This document shows, piece after piece, positions 36,586 through 46,650 of a stretch of DNA of 64,000 nucleotides. The notes under the pieces were generated by a model. The model searched no databases, was not told the origin of the DNA, and saw only the letters and a list, made by a program, of their open reading frames with translations. Every line of letters starts with the position of its first letter. The stretch's first letter is position 1. The DNA lies in assembly GCF_009646115.1 (NCBI RefSeq), contig NZ_CP045720.1, forward strand, positions 2,666,001 through 2,730,000, written 5' to 3'. This stretch comes from Pantoea eucalypti (GTDB lineage Bacteria > Pseudomonadota > Gammaproteobacteria > Enterobacterales > Enterobacteriaceae). Made by a program: the position numbers and the translations under genes.

Positions 36586-37656
36586 ATGAAAAAGACAGCT
36601 ATCGCAATTGCAGTGGCACTGGCTGGCTTCGCTACCGTAGCGCAGGCCGCTCCGAAAGATAACACCTGGTACACCGGTGCTAAACTGGGCTGGTCTCAGT
36701 ATCACGACACTGGCTACTACGGTCACGGTTACGAGAACAATGACGGTCCAACTCATGAAAGCCAGCTGGGCGCAGGTGCGTTCGTTGGTTATCAGGCAAA
36801 CCCATACCTGGGCTTCGAGATGGGCTATGACTGGCTGGGTCGCATGCCTAATAAAGGCAATGTGACTAACGGCGCATTCAAAGCACAGGGCGTTCAGCTG
36901 GCTGCTAAACTGAGCTACCCAATTAATGACGATCTGGACGTGTATACTCGTCTGGGCGGCATGGTATGGCGTGCAGATGCAACGCAGACTAACCCAACTA
37001 CTGGCCGCATCAGCGACCACGACACCGGCGTATCTCCGCTGGCTGCAGTTGGTGTTGAATATGCGCTGACTCAGAACTGGGCTACCCGTCTGGATTACCA
37101 GTGGGTTAACAACATCGGTGATGCACAGACCGTTGGTGCTCGTCCAGACAATGGCATGCTGAGCGTAGGCGTTTCATACCGCTTCGGTCAGGATGACGTC
37201 GCTGCTCCGGCGCCAGCTCCGGCTCCAGCACCAGCGCCAGTTGTTGAAACCAAGCGTTTCACTCTGAAGTCTGACGTTCTGTTCACCTTCAACAAATCTA
37301 CCCTGAAGCCAGAAGGCCAGCAGGCTCTGGATCAGCTGTACAGCCAGCTGAGCTCAATGGATCCTAAAGATGGTTCCGTTGTCGTACTGGGCTTCACCGA
37401 CCGCATCGGTTCAGAGCAGTACAACCAGAAACTGTCTGAGAAACGTGCTCAGTCAGTCGTAGATTACCTGGTCTCTAAAGGTATCCCTTCTAACAAGATC
37501 TCTGCACGTGGCATGGGTAAATCTAACCCAGTTACCGGCAATACCTGTGACAGCGTGAAAGGCCGTAATGCCCTGATCGATTGCCTGTCTCCGGATCGTC
37601 GCGTAGAAATCGATGTTAAAGGCATCAAAGACGTTGTAACTCAGCCACAGGCTTAA
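36586..37656 (+). CDS. ompA: Outer membrane protein A
   Basis: OmpA anchors the outer membrane to peptidoglycan and acts as a phage and colicin receptor. A 21-residue signal peptide ([21 protein letters not shown]) is followed by an eight-stranded barrel (~22-200), a Pro/Ala linker ([16 protein letters not shown]) and the OmpA-C peptidoglycan-binding domain ([20 protein letters not shown], with the conserved Asp and Arg). There are 356 residues. I place the start at ATG 36586 with GAGG upstream. Two C-terminal Cys occur (NTCDS, DCLSP), as in other OmpA. Codon choice is strongly biased, suggesting high expression. Confidence 0.98.
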   Translation: MKKTAIAIAVALAGFATVAQAAPKDNTWYTGAKLGWSQYHDTGYYGHGYENNDGPTHESQLGAGAFVGYQANPYLGFEMGYDWLGRMPNKGNVTNGAFKAQGVQLAAKLSYPINDDLDVYTRLGGMVWRADATQTNPTTGRISDHDTGVSPLAAVGVEYALTQNWATRLDYQWVNNIGDAQTVGARPDNGMLSVGVSYRFGQDDVAAPAPAPAPAPAPVVETKRFTLKSDVLFTFNKSTLKPEGQQALDQLYSQLSSMDPKDGSVVVLGFTDRIGSEQYNQKLSEKRAQSVVDYLVSKGIPSNKISARGMGKSNPVTGNTCDSVKGRNALIDCLSPDRRVEIDVKGIKDVVTQPQA

Positions 37657-37669
37657 GTTTACATGTCAT

Positions 37670-37699
37670 AAAAAACCCCGCCAAGGCGGGGTTTTTTTA
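37670..37699 (+). terminator. ompA terminator
   Basis: AAAAAACCCCGCC-AA-GGCGGGGTTTTTTT forms a strong stem with a T-tract 13 bp past the stop codon. Confidence 0.93.
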
Positions 37700-37753
37700 T
37701 GCCAGTAATAAAGCTGGCATCAGGCGTTCAGGGATGACATTGCTCCCGTTACG

Positions 37754-38221
37754 TTACTCGCTTTCAGAGCCTGAATTACCCAGGATCGCCTGCAAATCCT
37801 GTTTCAGGCTGGACATCTGAGTGGCATATTTCTCTTTACGTTCTGCATCTTCTATCAACTGAACAATTGTTTCAGAAAGCGTGCAGCCGCGCCGCTGTGC
37901 CAGTCCCGCCAGTCGTTGCCAGACCAGATATTCAAGGTCGATGGATTTTTTACGGGTGTGCTGATGTTCAGCATTGAAATGGCGTTTTCGCCGGGCACGG
38001 ATAGTCTGTTTCAGCCGATTATCCAGATCAGAATGGATATGTTCCGCGATCCATTCATTCACCGTGACCGGATTATTTTCCATCGCCAGAAGCTTATCGA
38101 CTGCAGCCTGCGCCGCACTTAATTCAAGGTGACGCGTGATCAGTTCACCTTCCCGATGTTTTTTCACCAGGTATTTCCACTTCCATCCACATTCAAGATT
38201 TTCGAGTTGCTGGTATTTCAT
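37754..38221 (-). CDS. matP: Macrodomain Ter protein MatP
   Basis: MatP binds matS sites and organises the Ter macrodomain with ZapB-ZapA. The 155-residue protein matches E. coli MatP from [20 protein letters not shown] onward, including the DNA-binding core [20 protein letters not shown] and the coiled C-terminus. I place the start at ATG 38221; the frame is open upstream, but those codons match nothing. It is convergent with ompA and divergent from lonH. Confidence 0.95.
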   Translation of the reverse strand: MKYQQLENLECGWKWKYLVKKHREGELITRHLELSAAQAAVDKLLAMENNPVTVNEWIAEHIHSDLDNRLKQTIRARRKRHFNAEHQHTRKKSIDLEYLVWQRLAGLAQRRGCTLSETIVQLIEDAERKEKYATQMSSLKQDLQAILGNSGSESE

Positions 38222-38391
38222 CGGAATCTCATCGTGATCACGTAACGAACTAAGAATAACAGCTTTTTTCCCGGATGCAGCAACGAAAAACATGCTGTCA
38301 TCATCACATCTTCAACAGGAAGTCTGCAGTGCTTAACAAGGGTGATTCCTGTATAATCTCGCTTTTCTTAATACAGACAAATGCGATTATT

Positions 38392-40146
38392 TTGACCAGC
38401 ACCCAACTTACGTGGCAGACCTTACAGCCGGATAGCGCGCAATACCAATCCGTTTTCTCCCGAATTGCTGATGAAGAAACTGATGCTCTGGCAACGGTAC
38501 AGCCCCGTTTGCTGAATGCACTTGCGCATTTACACCATCAGACGCAAGGGTTCCCATTACTGCTGGTTCGTAGCCAGGAAAATCGCGATTATCTGGCATT
38601 CATTGCCCAGGCCGCACAACGGGTTATGGCCGACAGTACCACGCTGTATGGTGGTGACTACCATATCATGGCAGATAATGTCACGCTCCAGCCTCCCTCC
38701 GATCCACAACGCCCGTTCACCAGTCAGGGTGGTATTCACTTTGCTGAGTGGATTGAGATGGAACAGTTGTTTGGCTGCGTGCGCCAGTATAAAGATCGCA
38801 TCCAGCTCGAGCCGGGCCTGATACATCGCGCTAACGGCGGCACGCTGGTGCTTTCGTTGCAAAGCCTGATGACGCAGCCCATTCTCTGGTTGCGCCTGAA
38901 AAAGTGTATTGAGCAGGGCTATGTCGAGTGGACATCCCAGGACGAACGCCAGCCACTGCCGGTTTCCATTCCGCCTCTGCCACTCAGTCTCAATCTGGTC
39001 CTGTGTGGCGAACGTGAAACCCTGGCAGATTTTCAGGAGCTCGACCCTGAAGCACACGAAATGGCCATCTATACTGAGTTTGAAGAGAACATTCAGATTC
39101 TGGATGAGGATGACATGCTTGCCTGGTGTCGCTGGAACGCAGAACTGGCACAGCAGGCGGGGCTGCCCCTGCCGGAAGAGGACTTCTGGCCCGAGCTGAT
39201 TAAAGAAGGCGTTCGCTATAGCGGCGATCAGGATACCCTGCCACTTTGTCCCCGCTGGCTCCAGCGTCAGATGCGCGAGTCAGCCCTGATGGGCGATGAA
39301 CAACTCAACGCTGAAGCGCTACGTGATGCGTTGGAAGCGCGCTTATGGCGCGAGAATTATCTCAATGAACGGATGCGTGATGAGATCCTGCTGCGGCAGA
39401 TTCTGATTGAAACCGAAGGTGAAGTTGTCGGTCAGATTAATGGTCTGTCAGTGGTGGAATTTCCTGGCCACCCGCGCGCCTGGGGCGATACTTCTCGCAT
39501 TACCTGCGTGGTCCATCCTGGTGATGGTGAGTTCATGGATATCGAACGCAAAGCGGAGCTGGGCGGGAATATCCATGCCAAAGGTATGATGATTATGCAG
39601 GCTTACCTCACTGCCGAGCTGGAACTTGATCAGCAACTGCCCTTCTCGGCCTCAATGGTGTTTGAACAATCTTATTCCGAAGTGGATGGTGACAGCGCCT
39701 CGCTGGCTGAACTCTGTGCCTTAATAAGCGCATTGGCAAATCAGCCCATCAATCAGCAAATTGCTGTCACCGGCTCGGTCGATCAATTCGGCAACGTGCA
39801 ACCTGTGGGCGGGCTGAATGAGAAGATCGAAGGCTTCTTTGATATTTGCCATCAGCGAGAACTGACGGGCCAGCAGGGAGTGATTATTCCTGCCTGCAAT
39901 GTGCGTCATCTTAGTCTGAACCAGGCTGTTGTCACGGCGGTTGAGCAGGGTCGCTTCCACATCTGGGCCATTGACCAGGCCGAGGAAGCACTGCCGCTGC
40001 TGACGGGGAAAATCTGGAGTACCGAGGATGGTCTGGGTGATTGCCTGCTGAATACCATCCAGGAACGCATTAGCCTGTTCAACCAGCCGGACGGTCCGCA
40101 ACGTCCCTGGGCGCTGCGCTGGCTTAACTGGTTTAACCACCGTTAA
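38392..40146 (+). CDS. ycbZ: Lon-like protease LonH/YcbZ (TTG start)
   Basis: A ~584-residue Lon-domain protein lacking the classical AAA+ Walker motifs. The C-terminal protease domain has the Ser-Lys dyad: Ser in SEVDGDSASLAELCAL and Lys in QPVGGLNEKIEGFFD. The N-terminal half resembles E. coli YcbZ (QANGGTLVLSLQSL-type segment; GERETLADFQELDPE). I place the start at TTG 38392, the position aligning with E. coli MTITKLAW; no in-frame ATG is nearby except far upstream. TATAAT at 38352-38357 could be its -10. The substrate is unknown. Confidence 0.88.
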   Translation: MTSTQLTWQTLQPDSAQYQSVFSRIADEETDALATVQPRLLNALAHLHHQTQGFPLLLVRSQENRDYLAFIAQAAQRVMADSTTLYGGDYHIMADNVTLQPPSDPQRPFTSQGGIHFAEWIEMEQLFGCVRQYKDRIQLEPGLIHRANGGTLVLSLQSLMTQPILWLRLKKCIEQGYVEWTSQDERQPLPVSIPPLPLSLNLVLCGERETLADFQELDPEAHEMAIYTEFEENIQILDEDDMLAWCRWNAELAQQAGLPLPEEDFWPELIKEGVRYSGDQDTLPLCPRWLQRQMRESALMGDEQLNAEALRDALEARLWRENYLNERMRDEILLRQILIETEGEVVGQINGLSVVEFPGHPRAWGDTSRITCVVHPGDGEFMDIERKAELGGNIHAKGMMIMQAYLTAELELDQQLPFSASMVFEQSYSEVDGDSASLAELCALISALANQPINQQIAVTGSVDQFGNVQPVGGLNEKIEGFFDICHQRELTGQQGVIIPACNVRHLSLNQAVVTAVEQGRFHIWAIDQAEEALPLLTGKIWSTEDGLGDCLLNTIQERISLFNQPDGPQRPWALRWLNWFNHR

Positions 40147-40158
40147 TCCGATTTGCTC

Positions 40159-40176
40159 AGCGTACAACTGTTCGCT
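40159..40176. promoter_or_regulatory. FabR/FadR-type operator upstream of fabA
   Basis: AGCGTACA-AC-TGTTCGCT resembles the FabR palindrome AGCGTACAnnTGTTCGCT known before fabA in E. coli. It lies 39 bp upstream of the fabA ATG and suggests control by unsaturated-to-saturated fatty acid ratio. Confidence 0.7.
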
Positions 40177-40214
40177 AATATTCGTGATTCACTAAAACAA
40201 GGCTTATTGAAAAC

Positions 40215-40733
40215 ATGGTAGATAAACGCGAATCCTATACCAAAGAAGATCTGATTCTGTCAGGTCGTGGTGAACTGTTTGGCGAAAATGGTCCGCCGCT
40301 TCCATCCGGCAACATGCTGATGATGGACCGCGTGGTCAAAATGACCGAAGACGGCGGCAAATATGACAAAGGCTTTGTTGAAGCGGAGCTGGATATCAAT
40401 CCCGATCTCTGGTTCTTCGGTTGCCACTTCATTGGCGATCCGGTGATGCCGGGCTGCCTGGGCCTGGATGCCATGTGGCAGCTGGTTGGTTTCTATCTGG
40501 GCTGGCTGGGCGGCGAAGGTAAAGGCCGTGCACTGGGCGTGGGTGAAGTGAAATTCACCGGTCAGGTGTTGCCAGAAGCGAAGAAAGTTACTTACCGCAT
40601 TCACTTCAAACGCGTGATCAACCGTAAACTGGTGATGGGCGTGGCAGATGGTGAAGTGCTGGTTGACGGTAATCTGATCTATACCGCCAGCGATCTGAAA
40701 GTCGGCCTGTTTAAAGATACCGCCGCTTTCTAA
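40215..40733 (+). CDS. fabA: 3-hydroxydecanoyl-[acyl-carrier-protein] dehydratase/isomerase
   Basis: FabA dehydrates 3-hydroxydecanoyl-ACP and isomerises the product to cis-3-decenoyl-ACP, the entry to unsaturated fatty acids. The 172-residue hot-dog enzyme shows the active-site His and Asp in [20 protein letters not shown]. It follows ycbZ, as in E. coli. A FabR-like operator precedes it and a hairpin follows. Confidence 0.97.
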   Translation: MVDKRESYTKEDLILSGRGELFGENGPPLPSGNMLMMDRVVKMTEDGGKYDKGFVEAELDINPDLWFFGCHFIGDPVMPGCLGLDAMWQLVGFYLGWLGGEGKGRALGVGEVKFTGQVLPEAKKVTYRIHFKRVINRKLVMGVADGEVLVDGNLIYTASDLKVGLFKDTAAF

Positions 40734-40749
40734 GCGTTTCCTCCGGAAA

Positions 40750-40776
40750 CAAAAACCTCCGCGCATGGCGGAGGTT
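40750..40776. terminator. Hairpin between fabA and rmf
   Basis: AACCTCCGC-GCAT-GGCGGAGGTT is a 9-bp stem between the convergent genes. The minus-strand side ends in a T-rich stretch (GGTTTTTGTTT), so it is stronger as the rmf terminator. Confidence 0.75.
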
Positions 40777-40801
40777 ATATTCCCTTTTCAGTGACATCCG
40801 G

Positions 40802-40969
40802 TTATGCAGCTACCGACCTGTCCTCCATGGCTTGTCGCCAACCTCCCAACCAGTGAGACTTAGCGTCAATCAACTGATACGGACACATCTCTTTTGAGCG
40901 TCCAGTAATGCCTGCCTGATAACCACGTGAATGGGCGCGTTCGAGGCGGTCTCGTTTCTGTCTCTTCAT
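40802..40969 (-). CDS. rmf: Ribosome modulation factor
   Basis: RMF converts 70S ribosomes to inactive 100S dimers in stationary phase. The 55-residue basic product starts MKRQKRDRLERAHSRGYQAG and continues GRSKEMCPYQ, KSHWLGGWRQAMEDRSV, close to the E. coli protein throughout. The gene is convergent with fabA, as in E. coli. Confidence 0.95.
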   Translation of the reverse strand: MKRQKRDRLERAHSRGYQAGITGRSKEMCPYQLIDAKSHWLGGWRQAMEDRSVAA

Positions 40970-41173
40970 ACTCCGTGTCCCTCATGTAAGGTCTGTGGAA
41001 TCTGGTGGAAAGAAAAGTGGTGATTTAATGTTCAACCACCCTTATGTTCTACCTCCTGCGAATCTAAAGATCAATGCTCAATCTTCATGCCAGTGTCATA
41101 AATGTGACCTTAATCGGTAAAAATAACGACGTTTTGTGATGCACACATCAACATCATCTCTCTGATTAAGCTA

Positions 41174-41227
41174 ATAAAAAAGCCCCTGACCGGCGTCGAA
41201 AAATCACGACAACCGGACAAGGGCTTA
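41174..41227 (-). terminator. Terminator of the pqi operon
   Basis: Read leftward, AAGCCCTTGTCCGG pairs with CCGGTCAGGGGCTT across a long loop and is followed by TTTTTTATT. It lies 21 bp past the pqiC stop. Confidence 0.75.
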
Positions 41228-41248
41228 GCTTATTTATTCACATTAATC

Positions 41249-41818
41249 TTAATTTAACGCAACCACACTGTTGGCAATCTTCTGCGCAGTCTGTTGCCAG
41301 CCCGCCGCCAGCGTGCGGACCATAGCATCATAGCCATCTTCGGTTTGCGGCAGAACCAGATTAAACGCCTGCTTAGTCAGACGGCCCTGATGTTCCAGCG
41401 TCCATTCACCACTGACGATCGCTTTGCCATCGTAACGTCCCTGGAAGCCGGTGACCGTCACGTTAAGCGTATCGTGTTGCGCACCTAACGGTGAACCGGC
41501 CACCAGCCGGCCTGGCAACGCCTTGCTCAGGTTAGTGATCAGCGTCTGCTGCAACTGCTGATCGAGCGGACTGGCCCAGAGATTATTTGTGGCGATGACA
41601 TATTTGACATCGCTGGTCTGATAAACCAGTCCATTGCCTGCCAGATAATCCGGCACCGTCACCTGCTGCACCCACAACATCGGCTGCGCTTCATTCAGCT
41701 GGCTGCTGCTGACCTGCATGGATGCCGCCCCGGAGGGCAGCTGATACCAGGTATTGTCAACGCTGCTACTGCACGCACTTAACACCAGCGCGGCACAAAG
41801 TATCAATCCTTTCTTCAC
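41249..41818 (-). CDS. pqiC: PqiC/YmbA lipoprotein
   Basis: A 189-residue outer-membrane lipoprotein of the DUF330 family. The lipobox lies at residues ~13-16 (LVLSACSSS; Cys16 lipidated). It probably forms the outer-membrane end of the PqiABC lipid-transport bridge. Its ATG overlaps the pqiB stop by four bases. Confidence 0.93.
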   Translation of the reverse strand: MKKGLILCAALVLSACSSSVDNTWYQLPSGAASMQVSSSQLNEAQPMLWVQQVTVPDYLAGNGLVYQTSDVKYVIATNNLWASPLDQQLQQTLITNLSKALPGRLVAGSPLGAQHDTLNVTVTGFQGRYDGKAIVSGEWTLEHQGRLTKQAFNLVLPQTEDGYDAMVRTLAAGWQQTAQKIANSVVALN

Positions 41819-43458
41819 TGTTTCGCCCTCTTCGGCTGGGGATCCTGTCCCGGTTTCGCCTCAAATACCAGCGCATTGCTCTTATTGTTGAGCGTTCTCA
41901 GTACCGGCTGAAGTTCACGCAGTACCTGATCCAGTCGCTGCATATCGCCTACCACTTTGGTGTAGGCTGGCGAACCTGGCTGCAGGCCCTTCATGCTGCG
42001 GTTCAGCTCGCGCAATGTCTGCTGCAGATCTTCCGGCAGCGTTTTCATCGCCGGACTGCCAGTGACTTTGTTGATGTTGTCGATGGTGCGCTGCAGATCA
42101 CGCATCGTTTTCTGGCTCTCTTTCAGTGTACCTGTGGCTTCGTTAACCATGCCGTTCAGTGGAAGACTGTTGATTTTATCCAGTGCCGCCATCAGCTTCT
42201 GCTGAATCTGGCTCAGGCCACCACTGACCGTTGGGATCACTTCATAGCCAGAGACTTTCTGTGGTCCTTTATAGGCTGGCGCATTGTCATAGAAGTCGAG
42301 ATCGACATAGAGTGCGCCCGACAGCAGGTTGCCCGTTTTCAGCGTGGCACGCAGACCGCGTTTCTTACCATCCTGCAGATGCTGTTCAAGATCGAAATTT
42401 TCACCCAGCCGGCTGATAAAGCGATCCGGCTCAATACGAATCAGTACCGGTACGCGGTAATCATTATTCAGCGCCTGATCCAGGCCTGCTTTCATCAATG
42501 GCGCTTCAGAAACGGTACCCAGACGAATACCCCGGAACTCAACCGGCGCGCCTGCCTGAAGACCACGAATCGAGTCGGTGAAGAACATCAGGTAATCAAT
42601 ATGGTTGGTATAAAGTGAGTCCTGAATACTGCGCTGATCGTCAAACAGATGATAATCAGATTTGTTCTGCGCAGGCTCACCCAGTTCCCAGCCATCCGGC
42701 ACATCAAAACTGACGCCACCACTGAAGAGCGTCGTGAGCGAACCCATTTCTACGCGCATGCCAGAGGCAGACATATCCACGGCGATACCGCTGTCCTTCC
42801 AGAAACGCACGTTGGTCGTCACCAGGCGGTCGTAAGGCGCAGCGACAAACAGCTGATAGGTCATCATACGTTTATCAGTATCAAAAACGCTGGTCTCAAC
42901 CGTACCGACGCGATAGCCGCGGAACAGCACCGGATCGCCCGGATTAAGCTGACCCGCTTTTTTGCTGTCGAGAATAATGCGGATACCTTTCGCATCTGGC
43001 GGCGCTAAAGGAGGGGCATCGAGCAGGTTAAACTGTTCTGGCGCTTCACTTTTGGTGCCGGGCTGTAATTCAATGTAGGCACCTGACAGCAGCGTTCCCA
43101 GCCCGCTGATGCCTTCACGTCCTATTTGCGGTTTCACTACCCAGAAAACACTGTCTTTATGCAGCAGTTTTCCCATACCCGCATTAAGACGGGCCTTAAT
43201 TTCTACATGGTGGAGATCGTCGCTTAACACCGCGCTCTCCACGATACCGACATCCACGCTGCGACTTTTAATTGTGGTTTTACCCGCAACAATGCCTTCG
43301 GCGTTTTCGGTGATTAAGGTGACTTCAGGCCCCTGATGGCTGAAATGGTAGAACAGGATCCACCCGCCAATTAACAGCGTAACGATGGGGACAATCCAGA
43401 CCGGCGACCAGCGCTTAATCTGTTCCACCTTTGCATGGCCGTGGTTAGTTTCCGTCAA
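41815..43458 (-). CDS. pqiB: PqiB, periplasmic MCE-domain protein
   Basis: A 547-residue MCE protein that forms hexameric tubes for phospholipid movement between membranes. One N-terminal membrane helix (WIVPIVTLLIGGWILFY, ~23-39) is followed by three MCE domains starting near ~49, ~160 and ~285 (LFRGYRVGTVE; VEFRGIRLGTVSEA). A helical C-terminal region (~400-530) should form the channel. It overlaps pqiA by 14 bp and pqiC by 4 bp. Confidence 0.95.
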   Translation of the reverse strand: MTETNHGHAKVEQIKRWSPVWIVPIVTLLIGGWILFYHFSHQGPEVTLITENAEGIVAGKTTIKSRSVDVGIVESAVLSDDLHHVEIKARLNAGMGKLLHKDSVFWVVKPQIGREGISGLGTLLSGAYIELQPGTKSEAPEQFNLLDAPPLAPPDAKGIRIILDSKKAGQLNPGDPVLFRGYRVGTVETSVFDTDKRMMTYQLFVAAPYDRLVTTNVRFWKDSGIAVDMSASGMRVEMGSLTTLFSGGVSFDVPDGWELGEPAQNKSDYHLFDDQRSIQDSLYTNHIDYLMFFTDSIRGLQAGAPVEFRGIRLGTVSEAPLMKAGLDQALNNDYRVPVLIRIEPDRFISRLGENFDLEQHLQDGKKRGLRATLKTGNLLSGALYVDLDFYDNAPAYKGPQKVSGYEVIPTVSGGLSQIQQKLMAALDKINSLPLNGMVNEATGTLKESQKTMRDLQRTIDNINKVTGSPAMKTLPEDLQQTLRELNRSMKGLQPGSPAYTKVVGDMQRLDQVLRELQPVLRTLNNKSNALVFEAKPGQDPQPKRAKQ

Positions 43459-44713
43459 GGCGCGACTCCTTCATATTGTTTTCGCGTACACGATCCCAGG
43501 TTAATCGCGGGTCAAAGGTCATGGCAGCAATCATGGTGATAATCACCACCATCGCAAACAGTACTGCCCCCCACGCGGGATAAACATTCATTAATTGCCC
43601 CATACGCACCAGCGCAGAGAGCACTGCAATCACAAACACGTCAATCATTGACCAGCGGCCAACAAATTCAACCACTTCATAAATTTTGTGCATCCTGTGG
43701 CTGTCACGCCGTCCGCGCCCGCTGGCATCCCAGCAGAGCCAGCCAATCGCCAGCATTTTTAGCGTAGGCACCATAATGCTGGCGATAAAAATCACCAGCG
43801 CTACCGGATAAGAACCGTCATCCCACAGCACAATCACCCCCGCCATAATATTAGAGGGATACGCTGTGCCGAGGGTTTCCGTCACCATGATCGGCAACAG
43901 GTTGGCGGGGATATAAAGCAGTATGGAGGTAAACAACAGCGCCAGCGTCCACTGCAGGCTGTGCTTTCGTCGCGCCTGCGCCGTTACGCCGCAGCGCGGA
44001 CAGGTATGCTCAGCTTCAGGCAGAATGGCCGTACAGCATGGGCAGGAACGCAGGCCCTGCTCTAAACCACTGATGCCCACTTCGGGCAGATGAGGTAGCG
44101 CGGGTCGGGGGGAGAGACTCTCCCACAACTCGCGCCGGTCAACGCACTGAAAGGCCCGAAGTTGTAACAGACAAAACAGCACCCACGGCCAGAAACTGGT
44201 CTCCAGGCCAATCTCACCGTAGGCCATCAGTTTGACGAAGCTGACCAGCACGCCCGCCATAAAAATTTCTGCCATGCCCCAGTTACGCAGCTGAAACAGG
44301 ATGCGTGCCAGACCAATTTTAAGTCGGGTTGGAAAAGGAACCGGATTGACCAGCAGTATAATGGTGATCATGCAGAAAGCCGGGACCGCCTGCACAAAGA
44401 GCAGGAACAGCGTCGCCAGGCTGCTGTAATCTTCCGTCACCATGACCTTGGGGATCTGCGAAAGTGTAATCTGGCTGGTCAGCCCCGCAACTTTCATTGA
44501 GACAAAAGGAAACAGATTCGCCAGCAGCAGCATAAACAGTGCTGCCAGCGCATAGCCCGTCGGTCGTTTGCGCGGCTCGTGCCAGTTGGCCGTCAGGGAG
44601 GTGTGGCAGCGCGGGCATGATGCACGGCTGCCAACGGGAATGTCCGGCAGCTTAATCATTAAATCGCATTGTGGACAAAGTATCCACGCGTTACTTTTCA
44701 CTGCTGAACACAT
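43445..44713 (-). CDS. pqiA: PqiA, inner-membrane zinc-ribbon protein
   Basis: A 422-residue membrane protein with two PqiA domains, each headed by paired Cys motifs (CPQCDLMIK and CPRCHTSL; CPCCTAIL and CPRCGVTA) that likely bind zinc, and about eight membrane helices. It is the inner-membrane partner of PqiB. It lies 14 bp downstream of uup and overlaps pqiB, an rlmL-uup-pqiABC transcription unit. Paraquat induction is known in E. coli; no SoxS site was verified here. Confidence 0.95.
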   Translation of the reverse strand: MCSAVKSNAWILCPQCDLMIKLPDIPVGSRASCPRCHTSLTANWHEPRKRPTGYALAALFMLLLANLFPFVSMKVAGLTSQITLSQIPKVMVTEDYSSLATLFLLFVQAVPAFCMITIILLVNPVPFPTRLKIGLARILFQLRNWGMAEIFMAGVLVSFVKLMAYGEIGLETSFWPWVLFCLLQLRAFQCVDRRELWESLSPRPALPHLPEVGISGLEQGLRSCPCCTAILPEAEHTCPRCGVTAQARRKHSLQWTLALLFTSILLYIPANLLPIMVTETLGTAYPSNIMAGVIVLWDDGSYPVALVIFIASIMVPTLKMLAIGWLCWDASGRGRRDSHRMHKIYEVVEFVGRWSMIDVFVIAVLSALVRMGQLMNVYPAWGAVLFAMVVIITMIAAMTFDPRLTWDRVRENNMKESRLDGN

Positions 44714-44727
44714 CCGTTAGCCCTGCC

Positions 44728-46644
44728 CTACGCGCCGTTTTTCAGTGACTCAAGCTCTTCCCAGCGCGCAAAAGCGGTTTCCAGCTCCTGCTCAGCCTGC
44801 GCCAGATTATCCAGCACCGGCTGTGTCTGATCGTGTGCCTGACTGAAGAAGTCCGGGTGACTCATCTTCGCCTGCAGTTCGCCGATGCGCGCCTCCAGCT
44901 GCTCCAGTTTTTGCGGCAACTGTTCCAGCTCTCGCGCCAGGTTGTAGCTGAGTTTATTTACGTTACGCTTCGCATCACTCTTCTCTGCGGCAGGCTTAGC
45001 GGTATTAGCCGTCGCTTTTGCGGGTGTGGCAGCTCTGTGCTGACGGTAGGCGGCGCGCTGCTGCTGAGCATCGTGATAACCGCCTACAAAGGTGCCGATT
45101 TCGCCGTTACCTTCAAAAATCCAGCACTCAGTGACGGTATTGTCGACGAACTGACGATCGTGACTGACCAGTAAGACAGTGCCCTGATAACCATCAATCA
45201 GCTCTTCCAGCAGCTCCAGCGTTTCGACGTCGAGGTCGTTGGTTGGTTCATCCAGAATCATCAGGTTGCTGGGACGCAGGAACAGACGCGCCAGCAACAG
45301 GCGGTTACGTTCACCACCCGAAAGTGCGCGCACCGGCGTCATGGCACGTTTAGGATGGAACAGGAAGTCCTGCAGATAGCCCAGCACGTGGCGCGGTTTG
45401 CCGTTAACCAGCACTTCCTGCTTGCCTTCGGCCAGGTTGTCCATCACGGTGCGATCCGGATCCAGTTCAGCGCGATGCTGGTCAAAGTAGGCCACTTCCA
45501 GCTTGGTGCCGGAATGCACGCGGCCATGATCCGCTTTTAATTGCTGCAGCATCAGACGCAGTAAGGTGGTTTTACCGCAACCGTTCGGTCCAATCAGCGC
45601 AATTTTGTCGCCACGCTGAACCTGGGTTGAGAAATCCTTCACCAGCACTTTGCCGTCGACCGCGTAGTCGACATGTTCCAGCTCAAACACAATTTTGCCG
45701 GAGCGGGACGCTTCGCCCACCTGCATGTTGGCTTTGCCCATGACTTCGCGACGTTCCGAATGCTCACGACGCAGCGCTTTCAGCGCACGCACACGGCCTT
45801 CGTTACGTGTACGACGGGCTTTGATGCCCTGACGGATCCACACCTCTTCCTGCGCAAGCTTGCGGTCGAATTCTGCGTTCTGCATCTCTTCAACGCGCAA
45901 GGCTTCTTCTTTGCCTTCCAGATAGAGATCGTAGTTGCCCGGCCAGGAGACCAGCTTGCCGCGGTCGAGATCGACGATACGTGTCGCCATGTTGCGGATA
46001 AACGAACGGTCATGCGAAATAAAGATGATGCTGCCGGTGAAGTTCTTCAGGAACGTTTCCAGCCAGTCGATGGTTTCAATATCGAGGTGGTTGGTTGGCT
46101 CATCCAGCATCAGCACGCGCGGGTTACTGACCAGCGCACGGCCCAGCGCCGCTTTACGCAGCCAGCCGCCAGAGAGCGACGACAGTTCGGTATCGGGCTG
46201 CAGACCAATCTGCTCCAGCACGTCATGGATGCGGCTTTCCAGCTGCCACAAATTCTGATGGTCGAGAATACTCTGCAGACGCGCCATCTCATTGAGGTTT
46301 TTATCGCTTGGATCGTCCATCACCACATGGGAAATGGCGTGATAGGCTTTCAGATGCTCAGCCTGCTCTTCAACGCCCTCAGCCACGAAGTCATAGACCG
46401 AACCGGTGATGTTACGCGGTGGATCCTGTTGCAGACGCGCAACCACCAGATCGGTTTCATAAATAATGCGGCCATCATCCAGCGGCTGTTCGCCGTTGAT
46501 GATTTTCATCAGTGTGGATTTACCTGCACCGTTACGGCCCACCAGACAGACGCGTTCGTTCTCTTCAATGTGCAGTTCGGTGTTGTCTAGCAGCGGCGCA
46601 TCGCTGAAGGAGAGATAAGCGCCGTGGATACTGATTAATGACAT
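44728..46644 (-). CDS. uup: ABC-F ATPase Uup
   Basis: This soluble ABC-F protein of 638 residues is implicated in ribosome quality control and in limiting transposon excision. Two ATPase modules are visible: Walker A GRNGAGKST (~37-45) and GPNGCGKTT (~352-360), signatures LSGGW and LSGGE, and Walker B LDEPTNHLD and LDEPTNDLD. The C-terminal coiled coil (~560-638) binds DNA in E. coli. It lies six bases downstream of rlmL. Confidence 0.96.
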   Translation of the reverse strand: MSLISIHGAYLSFSDAPLLDNTELHIEENERVCLVGRNGAGKSTLMKIINGEQPLDDGRIIYETDLVVARLQQDPPRNITGSVYDFVAEGVEEQAEHLKAYHAISHVVMDDPSDKNLNEMARLQSILDHQNLWQLESRIHDVLEQIGLQPDTELSSLSGGWLRKAALGRALVSNPRVLMLDEPTNHLDIETIDWLETFLKNFTGSIIFISHDRSFIRNMATRIVDLDRGKLVSWPGNYDLYLEGKEEALRVEEMQNAEFDRKLAQEEVWIRQGIKARRTRNEGRVRALKALRREHSERREVMGKANMQVGEASRSGKIVFELEHVDYAVDGKVLVKDFSTQVQRGDKIALIGPNGCGKTTLLRLMLQQLKADHGRVHSGTKLEVAYFDQHRAELDPDRTVMDNLAEGKQEVLVNGKPRHVLGYLQDFLFHPKRAMTPVRALSGGERNRLLLARLFLRPSNLMILDEPTNDLDVETLELLEELIDGYQGTVLLVSHDRQFVDNTVTECWIFEGNGEIGTFVGGYHDAQQQRAAYRQHRAATPAKATANTAKPAAEKSDAKRNVNKLSYNLARELEQLPQKLEQLEARIGELQAKMSHPDFFSQAHDQTQPVLDNLAQAEQELETAFARWEELESLKNGA

Positions 46645-46650
46645 GTAATC

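Noticed and set aside
41722..42618. 298-codon open frame on the plus strand
   Set aside because: Antisense to pqiB and pqiC; no recognisable protein.
45673..46590. 305-codon open frame on the plus strand
   Set aside because: It is antisense to uup, which has both ABC modules intact on the minus strand.
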